From NCBI GenBank assembly GCA_963678925.1, contig OY787533.1:1612001-1676000 (forward strand): a DNA stretch of 64,000 nucleotides, read 5' to 3'. The notes beneath the pieces are model-generated. The model ran no database searches. It was given only the letters and a program-made list of their open reading frames with translations, and was not told where the DNA came from. This stretch comes from G963665925 sp963678925 (lineage in GTDB: Bacteria; Bacillota; Clostridia; Peptostreptococcales; Acidaminobacteraceae). The stretch's first letter is position 1, and every line of letters begins with the position of its first letter. The position numbers and the translations under genes were made by a program. Shown piece by piece: positions 43,330-52,689 of the stretch.

Positions 43330-44586
43330 TCAGTGGGGAGTCTTATTCATCAGTACAAAATTGAAATACTCCTCTTTGGCTTTATGCTGGAGCTTCCTGA
43401 GCATCTCATACAAGGTTCTGCTGTGCTCCAAAAGCGTCAGATAAATAATATCATCTTCTTCACATCTCAGTTCACAGCTCAAAATGTCCATGACCTCATC
43501 AATGGGAAGCGCCTTGCGATAAGGCCGGTCTTCACACAGGGCCGTAAACACATCGGAATAGGCAATCAGACTGATTTCAAGGTTGAGATTATCCGCACTC
43601 GGTTTTCTTGGATAACCGGAAAGATCCGATCTTTCATGGTGGCTGCCAGCCCAAAGTGCGATTTCCGAAAGTCCGCTGATATTCTTTAGAATCTGGAATG
43701 TATAGTAAGGATGCGCCTTCATCATATTGAACTCGTCTGTCGTCAGACAGGCTTTTTTCGTAATGATTTCTGTCGGTACAGCCAGCTTGCCAATGTCATG
43801 AAGATAACCGGCAATTTTGACTTCATTACACCGCGCCGCAGGCAACCCCAGGTACTGGGCCAGATGATAGGCCGTATAAGCTACTCCAATGGAATGACTC
43901 GCAGTAAACTCGCATTTGTAATCGATGACCTTGCTCAAGGTATGGACGAGTTCTTCAAGGGACTCTCGGTCATTCTGCTGAGAAATCAACTCCATGTTCA
44001 CCTTGGACAGTATTTCATCCATATTCAGGTCTTCAATGTCAAACCAGAAAAGTTCTTTTTTAGAGAGCTCTAGAAAATGGGTTACGAGTATGGGATCAAA
44101 CAAGGAGCCGCTGTATTCCTTAATTTTCTCCGAAATGCCCTCGCGCTGATTCAGTGCCAGCACATCTGGCTTAAGCAATATTTCCACCCTGTCTGCAAGA
44201 TGAAGCACATAGGCTTCTGGTGGAACTTGACCACTTCCCGCCATTTTATCGTACCGTACATGATGGTACATCAATATGTCTTTGATTGTGCCAAAAGCCT
44301 TATAGGATGACAGCATGCTCGCTCCAAGTTGCTCGTGAGGGTGTGGATTGTGCACATCCAAAACTGCAAGCGATTCCGCGTCTTCTACCGTCAAGGCGCC
44401 TATGTCGTGCAGTGCTGCAGCAACAACCAGGTTGGCCATGGACTTTTCTGACAGGCCACACTGCATGCCAATATGGTAGGCAATAATCGCCGTTCTTCTA
44501 TGATGGTTTTTCAAAATCGGATTGACAATCTCGACCGCCTTGATAAAAGCGTGCATGATTTCTTCCATTTTCACATCTTTAAGCAC
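43330..44586 (-). CDS. Tandem HD-domain protein, C-terminal HD-GYP type
   Basis: About 418 residues. The N-terminal HD domain has HHRRTAIIAYHIG and AALHDIGALTVED. The C-terminal domain is HD-GYP-like with TASHSIGVAYTAYHLA, YLHDIGKLAVPTEI and SHHERSDLSGYPRK. The second domain retains metal-binding residues and may hydrolyse cyclic di-GMP; the first resembles an HDOD/HD sensor half. No receiver or membrane segment is present. GTG 44586 is preferred to the TTG at 44601 because a G-rich ribosome-binding sequence lies 7 nt upstream. It is a single-gene unit. Confidence 0.8.
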   Translation of the reverse strand: MLKDVKMEEIMHAFIKAVEIVNPILKNHHRRTAIIAYHIGMQCGLSEKSMANLVVAAALHDIGALTVEDAESLAVLDVHNPHPHEQLGASMLSSYKAFGTIKDILMYHHVRYDKMAGSGQVPPEAYVLHLADRVEILLKPDVLALNQREGISEKIKEYSGSLFDPILVTHFLELSKKELFWFDIEDLNMDEILSKVNMELISQQNDRESLEELVHTLSKVIDYKCEFTASHSIGVAYTAYHLAQYLGLPAARCNEVKIAGYLHDIGKLAVPTEIITKKACLTTDEFNMMKAHPYYTFQILKNISGLSEIALWAGSHHERSDLSGYPRKPSADNLNLEISLIAYSDVFTALCEDRPYRKALPIDEVMDILSCELRCEEDDIIYLTLLEHSRTLYEMLRKLQHKAKEEYFNFVLMNKTPH

Positions 44587-44750
44587 GATACATCCCCCCA
44601 AACCATTCGTTTCGCAATCATGCTTATCAACAAATACTTAAGACCTATTTTATACCAAGGTCGTAGTAGGGCGCAAGTCCTATTGATGCAAATTTATTTC
44701 TGAACAGCCTGGCGCCCTCATCCTATATCGAATACAGGAAGTCCACCCAC

Positions 44751-45935
44751 CTACCAAGTTCTCAGCCTTAGCTGAAGGTAGAAGACCGCATGTCTTATCT
44801 TTTTCAGATTTGATTTTTCAACCGCTTTAAAATGACGCTTTATGGCACCCTTCACCTGCATATTGCACATTTTCATGATCTCGGCGTTCTCAGAGACGTC
44901 ATGATATGCACCAATTGCCTTATGCAGGGTATTGATTGCCTTGTAATCTGACGGGCTGCACTCTAGCATGCCAGCTTCGACCATATACTTGACCTTCTTA
45001 CCGGCCACACGCAGGGCATGCAGTTTCATCCCATTTTCAAAATCCACGTTTCCCAGACAGGCAAAATAATCACGTATATGATTTGAGGGTGAAAATACAA
45101 GCTCTTCATGATTTGAAAGTTCAGCAAGGTCACTGAGCATTTTAGGGAGCTTACGCGCCAGTTTTCTGTAGGCGGCATCTTTCAGGACTGAAATTTTCTT
45201 ATTTTCAACCCCCACAGCCACCAGCATGTCCTCAAACACATCCAGTTTTCTTGGCAGCTCAAGGAGCCTGAAAACCGCTTCCAGTCTTTTATCGAGCGCG
45301 CCCTTCTCCGCGCAGAGTTCGAGGAGCGATCTCAGGGTTCGAATCCTCACACGTAGCATATGAACGTCTTCAGAACACAGCACCGTCCCTGAATGCATAA
45401 TTTCCGCCACAAGTTGATTGTAAAGCTCCATTGGCGGCTTCCCAGAATAGGCCATCTTGAATGGACCTGCCTCGAGAACCTGAAGCCTGATTATTTCTGC
45501 TGGCTTGATTCCATCTTCAAAAACATCCCGGTGGGCAAGCGTATCACTGTCTTTTACAAGTTCTTCATACGCGCTGCCAATGCGACCTTTGCTACTGTGC
45601 TTATGGATGGCTGAACAGACTGTCATCAGATGATTGATGCTCAGATCATTGAGAAACCGAGCCGCAAACGCAGCGCCTGTTTCACTATGCGGACCACCTT
45701 CCAAGCGCAGAAGCCTTCCAGCATCATGTAAAAGCAGGATAATTTCCGACAATTTCGGGTCGAGATTTCTCTCGCGTGCCAAGTCGAGTCCATAATCCCT
45801 AACACTGAAAGTATGGGTCTTGTCATAATCCGCCTCCGGGTACTTTTCAGTTTCTGCTTCAACAAGCATCTGAACCCGCTTGAGAATCTTTTCTGCTATA
45901 ACCGATTCCACAGCTACTTTCTCCACATCTTTCAC
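44751..45935 (-). CDS. HD-CHAD fusion protein
   Basis: About 394 residues. Residues about 20-170 are an HD phosphohydrolase-like domain (KTHTFSVRDYGLDLA, LLLHDAGRLLRLEGG, HKHSSKG). Residues about 185-390 are a CHAD domain, an all-helical fold with the conserved histidine and arginines in VHMLRVRIRTLRSLLEL and LHALRVAGKKVKYMVEAG. CHAD domains bind polyphosphate and are normally alone or fused to CYTH triphosphatases, so the HD partner is unusual. GTG 45935 is preferred because GGAGG ends 8 nt before it; the TTG at 45950 has none. Confidence 0.82.
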   Translation of the reverse strand: MKDVEKVAVESVIAEKILKRVQMLVEAETEKYPEADYDKTHTFSVRDYGLDLARERNLDPKLSEIILLLHDAGRLLRLEGGPHSETGAAFAARFLNDLSINHLMTVCSAIHKHSSKGRIGSAYEELVKDSDTLAHRDVFEDGIKPAEIIRLQVLEAGPFKMAYSGKPPMELYNQLVAEIMHSGTVLCSEDVHMLRVRIRTLRSLLELCAEKGALDKRLEAVFRLLELPRKLDVFEDMLVAVGVENKKISVLKDAAYRKLARKLPKMLSDLAELSNHEELVFSPSNHIRDYFACLGNVDFENGMKLHALRVAGKKVKYMVEAGMLECSPSDYKAINTLHKAIGAYHDVSENAEIMKMCNMQVKGAIKRHFKAVEKSNLKKIRHAVFYLQLRLRTW

Positions 45936-46048
45936 TCCATTCGCCTCCAACCGCCGAGCCTAATTTCCCGCTTATTCTCTTTGTACCCGATTATGTTGGT
46001 TTTGCATAAATACTTATGAAATTGATTGCCTTGTTTTATACGCCCTTA

Positions 46049-46077
46049 TTGAACTTCAAGCCTCGTTCTGATAGAAT
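46049..46077 (+). promoter_or_regulatory. Sigma-A-type promoter of the cobalamin operon
   Basis: TTGAAC, a 17-nt spacer and TAGAAT match the -35 and -10 consensus well. Transcription would start near 46084, about 50 nt before the riboswitch aptamer. Confidence 0.7.
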
Positions 46078-46134
46078 GAGTGCGAAAATAGTTTCGGCAA
46101 GACTTTTTCTTGCCATAATCGAATAATGAGCATA

Positions 46135-46325
46135 TTTGGTTCTCAAATCAAGAGATAATAGGGAATGAGGTGAAAACCCTCAGCAGCCCCCGTTACTGTA
46201 AAGGTGAACGAACTCCCGATAACCACTGCGACACCAGTCGTGGGAAGGTGGGATACTAGGACGATGCCTGAGCCAGGAGACCTGCCAACTATGGGATATG
46301 ACGATCTTCGGGGCGAAGGTTAAGC
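46135..46325 (+). ncRNA. Cobalamin (B12) riboswitch
   Basis: The aptamer core is clear: GGTGAAAACCCTCAGC, then CAGCCCCCGTTACTGTA, then GTGGGAAGGTGGG and the B12 box GAGCCAGGAGACCTGCC at 46269-46286. These elements occur in the order and spacing of the adenosylcobalamin class. It precedes seven collinear genes and is followed about 115 nt later by an intrinsic terminator, so it should lower expression when B12 is plentiful. It is the strongest evidence that the operon handles cobalamin. Confidence 0.95.
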
Positions 46326-46441
46326 GCATACAAGGAGTCACACCTTAGACATAGGCCTTCATCCTGTTTTAAGAATCTTTCGTAAAACGTAGTCGTTTTG
46401 GTCATATGTTCTAAAAAGTTCAACTCCACAGTAATGCATAT

Positions 46442-46472
46442 AAACCAGCCAGAGGGCTGGTTTTTTTATTTT
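46442..46472 (+). terminator. Riboswitch-controlled intrinsic terminator
   Basis: AAACCAGCC pairs with GGCTGGTTT through a 4-nt loop, followed by a run of seven T. It lies between the riboswitch and the first gene and is the probable expression platform. Confidence 0.88.
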
Positions 46473-46560
46473 GTTCGATTGGATAATGTACGGTGAAATA
46501 TGGGGGCACCGATACAGACCACAAACATCTATGTTTTTTATTTGAAAGGGGACTGAACAC

Positions 46561-49323
46561 ATGAAAAAGCGCATTGCTTTTCTACTTGCATGCCTTCTGA
46601 TGTTTGCAAGTGTTTCACCAGCATTTGCAGAGAGCATCCGCGTACGCGTAGAGGGCCTGTCAAAGACGCACTACGATGAAATCTATGAACTAACCGATGA
46701 GGACACAACAGCTGAAGACATCCTAGATCACTCAGTCAATGTTTCTTCTGCTGGAGCAATAACTTATACTACAGGAGATTACGGCAGATACATTTCAGAC
46801 ATGTATGGCGATGGCATGCCAATGATGTACACAAAGGATGATGGTGTCTATGTGGCGCTCAACACAGGTCTGACTTCTACACCAGACCTTATCGAAGACG
46901 AGCTTCTAATCCATATGGCACCTTCTGATGACTGGAATCTATACGTTCCCGATCTGGATATCGAAGCAGATGGCAATGACGTAACCCTGCATCTTGAAGG
47001 AACGGCATACCCAGGTACCTTTGATATTGCAGACGCTACCCTAATCATTTCAGGCGATGATCCTTCCTTTTCACCGATCACACTGACAACTGACGCGAAT
47101 GGTGAAGCAGAAACAAGCCTTGACCTCGGTGTTTACACAGTCGCTGTTTCCAAGGAATCCGAATACGGACCGCGCCTTTTGAGAGCTGACCTTGAAATAG
47201 ACACTAAGACGGCAAATGCAGTCATTGGTCACATTCGAAACGACCTCTACGACAATACACGTTCAGACCACTACGTGATTGGCGCCTACAATCAGCTGGA
47301 TGCGCTGGACTATGACGATGATGCACGCAGAACCCTAAAAGAAACTTACGCGGACTTCGAGCCAACGGCAAATTATGGTTCAGAGTACCTTAAAGCCTTT
47401 GTGGCACTGACAGCAGCAGGTATTGACCCTACGAATGTCTATGGTCGAGACCTGGTCAGCCAATTTGCTGCCTTAAACCTTGAAGATGTGACCGGCTCAG
47501 TCAATCAGGCTGCTGCTGCCCTTCAAGCGGTCAATACACATAGTCTTTCAATAGACGCAAGCTCAGATGTCAATGAGGATGCACTTGTCCAGTACTTGCT
47601 CAGCATGCAGGGTGACAGTGGCGGCTGGGTCTACAGCGGCAAGGGAGATGGCTTTGACACAGGTGGACTTGTTGTAAGCGCTCTGGCACCTTACTACACT
47701 TCAAATGCAACAGTAAAGGCTGCGCTGGATAAGTTTGCAGACTACGTTTCAGACAACCAGCTTGCAAACGGCGGTGTCAGCGACTACGGCTTTGAGAGTG
47801 CTGCAACAACAGCGCAAGTCATTATGGGACTTTGCGCAATGGGCAATGACATCACAGACAGTAAATTCACATCGGACGACGACTTGACACTTTTAGACCA
47901 TCTGCTCTCCTTCTACGACGCTGATGAAAAAAGGTTCTACTATGTCTACGATGGCAGCAAATATATGGATGAATCTTTCAGTACGCCTCAGGCCTTCTCT
48001 GCACTTGTTGCCTATCAGGCGCAGCAGAAATCTGACGCTGCGGTTCTTTTGCTTGACTTCAACAACGTTGACTACGTTATAGAAAAAGAAACACCTGCTT
48101 ACGACACCGTCATCAGCAGCCTTATGGACAACTATTATGACAGCAAAGCCCTTCGTCCTGACGACTACTATGTTGACGGCGCTTATACGCTCATGGGCAA
48201 GCTTGATTACACAGAGGATGAAAGAACAGCCATTTTCAATGCCTATAAGGACTTTGCACCATCCGAAAACTATGGTACAAGCTACTTTAAAGCCTTTTCA
48301 AAGCTTGTCACCGCTGGAATCGATCCATCGGACATGGGCCTTGTAAAAGCATTTGGCAACCTCTCATTCAGCCAGGTTGCAGCGACACCAAATCAAGCCA
48401 TTTGGTCACTATTGGCACTGGACACGCATGCACTGACACTGGATGCAGGGTCCAACTTCTCAAGAGAAGATCTTGTAGACTACATCCTGTCCATGCAAGG
48501 TGACCAGGGTGGATGGGCATACAATGCCAAAGGCGATGACTACGATACGGCGGGTGCGGCAATGATGGCACTTGCGCCTTATGCTGATGCACGTTCTGAT
48601 GTTCAAAGTGCAATCGATAAATGTGTCAACTGGATCTCAGACACTCAAAAGTCTGACGGTACAATAGAAGGCCCTTGGGGCGCGAGCGGTGCGACAACAG
48701 CACAGGTCATCATGGGACTTTCAGCAAATGGCATCAGCGCAGAAGGCCCGCAATTTACGAAGAATGACAAGACTTTGGTTGACCAGCTTCTGACCTTCTA
48801 CAACGAAACAGAAAACTGTTTCTTCTACACATACAACGGTACGGACTACATGGACGAAGGCTACGCAACGCCTCAGGGCTTTGCCGCTCTTGTTGCACAC
48901 AAAAAACTTGAAGCGTCAAACACAGCAGTGCGTCTCTTTGACTATACAGACACCGAACTCACACCAGTCCGCAATGTTGAGTTTAATATCACAACCTCTT
49001 TCAAAGTCGGATCAACAGCCAACGCAAGCGCACTTGTCGCAGGCAAGATGCTCACGGCGACGGTCGCTGTTGAGATGCTTGCAGATGCTGATGAATCAGA
49101 CCAAGATGTGATTGTCATCGTAGCGCTTTACGATGCAAACCGCATTATGAAAAATGTATCCTTTGCAGCATCAAATATTGCCAGAGGCCAGTCACAAACA
49201 CTGCATGCCGGCTTCCTTCTCCCATCCGACGTGACGGGTTACCAGGCAAAAGCCTTTGTATGGGAAGGTACAGACCTTGACAACACAGGCATGATTCTAT
49301 CGGAAGACGTTACACTCAATTAG
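46561..49323 (+). CDS. Secreted protein with two alpha/alpha-barrel (terpenoid-cyclase-like) modules, candidate cobalamin-binding protein
   Basis: A 920-residue exported protein (signal peptide 1-23, ending SPAFA). Residues 24-125 may be a degenerate DUF4430-like domain and 126-215 a beta domain (WNLYVPDLDIEADG to VSKES). Two related modules of about 280 residues follow (about 219-500 and 512-795). Each holds repeats such as LLSMQGDSGGWVYSGKGDG, TTAQVIMGLCAMGND, FSTPQAFSALVAYQ and YILSMQGDQGGWAYNAKGDD, typical of the alpha6/alpha6-barrel superfamily of prenyltransferases and terpene cyclases, which also covers the N-terminal domain of intrinsic factor and transcobalamin. Residues 800-920 are a beta domain. 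No cell-wall anchor is visible. First gene behind a B12 riboswitch; cobalamin capture is an inference. Confidence 0.75.
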   Translation: MKKRIAFLLACLLMFASVSPAFAESIRVRVEGLSKTHYDEIYELTDEDTTAEDILDHSVNVSSAGAITYTTGDYGRYISDMYGDGMPMMYTKDDGVYVALNTGLTSTPDLIEDELLIHMAPSDDWNLYVPDLDIEADGNDVTLHLEGTAYPGTFDIADATLIISGDDPSFSPITLTTDANGEAETSLDLGVYTVAVSKESEYGPRLLRADLEIDTKTANAVIGHIRNDLYDNTRSDHYVIGAYNQLDALDYDDDARRTLKETYADFEPTANYGSEYLKAFVALTAAGIDPTNVYGRDLVSQFAALNLEDVTGSVNQAAAALQAVNTHSLSIDASSDVNEDALVQYLLSMQGDSGGWVYSGKGDGFDTGGLVVSALAPYYTSNATVKAALDKFADYVSDNQLANGGVSDYGFESAATTAQVIMGLCAMGNDITDSKFTSDDDLTLLDHLLSFYDADEKRFYYVYDGSKYMDESFSTPQAFSALVAYQAQQKSDAAVLLLDFNNVDYVIEKETPAYDTVISSLMDNYYDSKALRPDDYYVDGAYTLMGKLDYTEDERTAIFNAYKDFAPSENYGTSYFKAFSKLVTAGIDPSDMGLVKAFGNLSFSQVAATPNQAIWSLLALDTHALTLDAGSNFSREDLVDYILSMQGDQGGWAYNAKGDDYDTAGAAMMALAPYADARSDVQSAIDKCVNWISDTQKSDGTIEGPWGASGATTAQVIMGLSANGISAEGPQFTKNDKTLVDQLLTFYNETENCFFYTYNGTDYMDEGYATPQGFAALVAHKKLEASNTAVRLFDYTDTELTPVRNVEFNITTSFKVGSTANASALVAGKMLTATVAVEMLADADESDQDVIVIVALYDANRIMKNVSFAASNIARGQSQTLHAGFLLPSDVTGYQAKAFVWEGTDLDNTGMILSEDVTLN

Positions 49324-49341
49324 GGGAGGATGAAACAGAAA

Positions 49342-51624
49342 ATGAAACGATTACTTTCCATACTCCTCTGCCTGACACTTGTGCTTGGCATGTCCATATC
49401 TACAGACGTCTCTTTTGCACAAGCCACAAATGTAAGTTCATCAGTGAACAGCAGTGGAGAACTAACAATCACAGGCTCAACAACCTATGGCCAGGAACGC
49501 GCCAAGATCATGGTCAGGTCAGCAAGTGGTGACCTGCTCCACATAGAGCAAATCCAATCGGGATCTGACAAAGACTTTTCACTAAGTGTTCAACTGGATG
49601 ACACAGTTTCATCCGGTGATATTACAGTTTCCGTGGCTACAACTACAGGAAGCGCTGATGCTACAGTCAATTATGACAGCAGCTCCGAAGGGTCTGACAG
49701 CGGTTCTGGCGGCTCGAGTGGCGGAGGCTCAAGCGGTGGCAGTTCTGACAGCGACAAAGTCAAGTTCTCTATTAAAGGCCCCGAAGGCTACATTCTCAGC
49801 ACCCGTTCCATCACCTTTGAAAGCGGCGAAAGTGTCCTGGACCTGACAAAACGCATTTGCGACGCCTACGACATTGAGCTTGATCCAAATAGAGGCTATG
49901 TTTCGTCCATTGGTGGCATTGCAGAAAAAGACTATGGTGAAAACAGCGGTTGGACCTACTATATTGATGGTGAAAAGCCAAATATCGGCGCGGGTATGAT
50001 TGACGTCGAGGCCGGTCAGCGCATTCAGTGGATTTATACATCGGACTATACCAAGGACAAGGATTACGATCCAAACGTGTCATTCAATGATATGAGCAGC
50101 TCAAGCATGCTGTCCTATGCGACCAACAATATTTCTGAAAATATGTCAGACAGCCGCAGACAGTCTTACGAAGGACTTGTCATCGACACCCTGAGTGCCA
50201 TGGAGGAACCTGAAGAAGTGGTTTCAGAGGATGAGGGTCAAGAAGTAAATCCAGCCCTTAAGCTCAAAGAGAACAAAACAAAGATTGACAGTGTTGCTAA
50301 AATCGCGAGCCGCCTCATTGAAACCGAAGACTCCGTTGAAAATGCCACACAAAAAGCAAGTTTCTACTTGGAGCAGTTCAAGAACACATCCAAGAAGCTC
50401 GAAGGGGAACTGAAATCCTATGCTGAGCAGAAAACAGCGCTCCTTCTGGAGGCACTTCGAACAAGAGCCATTACCGAAGTCACGGGTTCCCTTGATTTTA
50501 AAATCAAGAATGATGAAGGCGTTGTCGATTTCGAGAACTCCATCGCTTCGAAAATTGCATCTCTTGAGTCGGACATGTCCCTCATAGAGCCTCTTTATGA
50601 CAAGTATGCGGTTACTTCCTCAAAGCAGCTGAAAACCGGACTCATTCTTTCTGTTAAGAACCGTACAGATCAGTACAGTCTGGAAATTCCAGAAACGTCA
50701 AAACAACTTCTCCTTGAGAAGGGGATTGAAGAGGTCCGCTTAAAAACACAGCAGGCCGACATCAAACTTAACAAGGACATTTTAAAAGAATCAGGAAAGC
50801 TTCAGATCAAGGTATCTGTAGATCAGCTTTCAAATGCAAGCGGAACACATGACGTTTACAGCTTCAAGCTTAAAAGCGGCAGAGATATCAAAGAGACCTT
50901 CAACGCACCTATAGTTGTTGAAATACCTTACTATGACAAATTCGCGCAGTGGCCGACTGCATATTATCTGAAGCCGGACGGCACCAGAGAAATTATCGGT
51001 GGCGAATATATTGAAGACAGCAAACTGTTCAGATTTGTAACCAATCACTTCAGTGATTTCTATGTGGACGATACAGACATTACCTTCGAAGACATAGAAA
51101 ATCATAAATATGCTTCAGATATCTGCGCTGCGGTTTCAAAAGGCATCATCAGCGGTCAAAGTCCAGAAGTCTTCGCTCCGGATGCTACCGTGACACGGGC
51201 AGAACTCGCATCAATGCTGGCAAATGTGACAAAGCTCAGAAACACACAGAAGAATACGACCTTTACAGATGTAAATGATGATATGTGGTTCTCAAATGCC
51301 GTGGAAATCGCCAGTGAATACGGCTTCATCACAGGCTATCCGGATGGAAGCTTTGCACCGAATGCCACAATCACGCGTGAGGAGCTTGCTGTAATTCTTT
51401 CCAAGGTACTCACCCACTCCGGTTACAGCAGCTATGATATCAGCGTTTTGACCGCTTATGCGGATTACGCCCAAACAGCACCATGGGCACTGGAAGGCAT
51501 GTCAAAAGTCATTGAAATGGGCATTTTTGAAGGCGATGCAATGAACCGCATCCGACCTTCAGCACCTGCTACACGCGCTGAAGTCGCATCTCTGCTTAAC
51601 CGCCTGTATGCAAGGCTCTACTAA
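49342..51624 (+). CDS. SLH-anchored surface protein with DUF4430 (transcobalamin-like C-terminal) domain
   Basis: About 760 residues. A signal peptide (ending VSFA) is followed by a beta domain (30-115), a Gly/Ser linker, and a DUF4430 domain (about 139-237, including NRGYVSSIGGIAEKDYGE, GWTYYIDGEKP and GQRIQWIY). A helical region (about 250-440) and a beta region lead to three SLH repeats (about 585-760, TVTRAELASMLANV, ITREELAVILSKVL, ATRAEVASLLNRL) that anchor the protein to the secondary cell-wall polymer. DUF4430 is related to the beta domain that closes over B12 in intrinsic factor and transcobalamin. ATG 49342 is preferred because AGGGGAGG abuts the other ATG at 49330; its 12-nt spacing is somewhat long. 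Confidence 0.82.
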   Translation: MKRLLSILLCLTLVLGMSISTDVSFAQATNVSSSVNSSGELTITGSTTYGQERAKIMVRSASGDLLHIEQIQSGSDKDFSLSVQLDDTVSSGDITVSVATTTGSADATVNYDSSSEGSDSGSGGSSGGGSSGGSSDSDKVKFSIKGPEGYILSTRSITFESGESVLDLTKRICDAYDIELDPNRGYVSSIGGIAEKDYGENSGWTYYIDGEKPNIGAGMIDVEAGQRIQWIYTSDYTKDKDYDPNVSFNDMSSSSMLSYATNNISENMSDSRRQSYEGLVIDTLSAMEEPEEVVSEDEGQEVNPALKLKENKTKIDSVAKIASRLIETEDSVENATQKASFYLEQFKNTSKKLEGELKSYAEQKTALLLEALRTRAITEVTGSLDFKIKNDEGVVDFENSIASKIASLESDMSLIEPLYDKYAVTSSKQLKTGLILSVKNRTDQYSLEIPETSKQLLLEKGIEEVRLKTQQADIKLNKDILKESGKLQIKVSVDQLSNASGTHDVYSFKLKSGRDIKETFNAPIVVEIPYYDKFAQWPTAYYLKPDGTREIIGGEYIEDSKLFRFVTNHFSDFYVDDTDITFEDIENHKYASDICAAVSKGIISGQSPEVFAPDATVTRAELASMLANVTKLRNTQKNTTFTDVNDDMWFSNAVEIASEYGFITGYPDGSFAPNATITREELAVILSKVLTHSGYSSYDISVLTAYADYAQTAPWALEGMSKVIEMGIFEGDAMNRIRPSAPATRAEVASLLNRLYARLY

Positions 51625-51641
51625 CCCAATAGTAAAATTTA

Positions 51642-51687
51642 CAGCAGCGCTCCAGCGTGAACCCATTTCACGCTGGGGCATTTGCTG
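51642..51687 (+). other. Intercistronic hairpin in the cobalamin operon
   Basis: CCAGCGTGAA pairs with TTCACGCTGG through a 5-nt loop, with an outer CAGCA/TGCTG stem. No T run follows; the next ribosome binding site begins 4 nt later. It may adjust mRNA stability or partial termination between the surface-protein genes and the transporter genes. Confidence 0.6.
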
Positions 51688-51701
51688 CTTGGAGGGGTAA
51701 T

Positions 51702-52676
51702 ATGAAAAACAGCAATTTAGGCCGTTTTCTGACGGCATTTCTAATACTAGTGGCACTCTGCCTTTCAGGGTGTCAGCAATCAAACCAACCCGAGCTTCAA
51801 AAGCAAGCCTCTGACACCGAGCCATCCGTCCACATGCTGATTACCAAGGCATACGGTTCTGAAGTGCTCATCGACACAAATATAGCTTACACCGAGGACT
51901 TCGCTGTCCTCGATTATCTGGAATCTGCTGCTGAAGTTGAAACCGCTTACGGCGGCGGCTTTGTTAATGCCATAGAAGACTATCGGTCTGGCTACACGGA
52001 CCAGAAGGATACAATCAAACGGGACTGGTTCTACACCGTGAACGGCATATTCTCCCACATGGGCGCACTTGACTACTATCCTGAACCAGGCGACCAGATT
52101 CACTGGGACTACCATGACTGGGATAAAAGCATGAGTGCAAGCGCAAGTGTATCCGGCTATCCCATTGTACTCAAACAGGGATTTGACACAATGAATGTTC
52201 CCACTGTGATTGTCTGCCAGGATACCTTGAGAGAAAGCGCACAAATCATTCTTGAATCATTGGACCCGCTTGCACTTGATATTGAAATCCAAACCCTTAC
52301 AGATGATTTTCAGCCTTTTGACACCAGCGTCCACACCCTTGTCCTCGCCGATTTGGAAACCATAGGTACACGTGATGATCTGAAATCCGTCCTTGACGAT
52401 TCTGCCCGAATGGGACATGGCTTCGAACTGGATCAAACCGCATTGACTTACTGCGACAGCATTTCAAGCACTGAAGTAAGGGCTGAAAAATATGCGGTCA
52501 TGTTCGCCGAGCAAAAGACTTACGCTGAACCCGCCACACTTTTCATACTTACCGGAAGCGACGCCGGGTCTGTCGCGCGTCTGGTTGAATACATCACAGC
52601 CAACCCTGATACTGTGAAAGGTGCGGTGAGCTTACTTATAGAATCTGAGTCCGGACATGTTGTCAGACTTCCGTAA
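51702..52676 (+). CDS. DUF4430 lipoprotein of the cobalamin operon
   Basis: A 324-residue lipoprotein. The signal peptide ends with the lipobox LSGC (LCLSGCQQSN). Residues about 35-145 are a DUF4430 domain: VLDYLESAAEVETAYGGGF, RDWFYTVNGIFSHMG, PGDQIHWDYHDW. Residues 150-324 are an unrecognised alpha/beta region. It stands between the SLH protein and the EcfT gene, at the membrane face, and could hand cobalamin from surface proteins to the ECF importer. The start follows GGAGGGG. Its stop lies 13 bp before the ecfT start, consistent with an operon. Confidence 0.82.
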   Translation: MKNSNLGRFLTAFLILVALCLSGCQQSNQPELQKQASDTEPSVHMLITKAYGSEVLIDTNIAYTEDFAVLDYLESAAEVETAYGGGFVNAIEDYRSGYTDQKDTIKRDWFYTVNGIFSHMGALDYYPEPGDQIHWDYHDWDKSMSASASVSGYPIVLKQGFDTMNVPTVIVCQDTLRESAQIILESLDPLALDIEIQTLTDDFQPFDTSVHTLVLADLETIGTRDDLKSVLDDSARMGHGFELDQTALTYCDSISSTEVRAEKYAVMFAEQKTYAEPATLFILTGSDAGSVARLVEYITANPDTVKGAVSLLIESESGHVVRLP

Positions 52677-52689
52677 AGCAGGTGATTCC

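Larger units (their letters stand above)
45936..46560. other. Regulatory leader region of the cobalamin operon
   Basis: About 625 bp without a gene. It holds, in order, a promoter, a cobalamin riboswitch aptamer and an intrinsic terminator, all described separately, followed by a ribosome binding site (AAAGGGGA) before the first operon gene. Confidence 0.8.
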
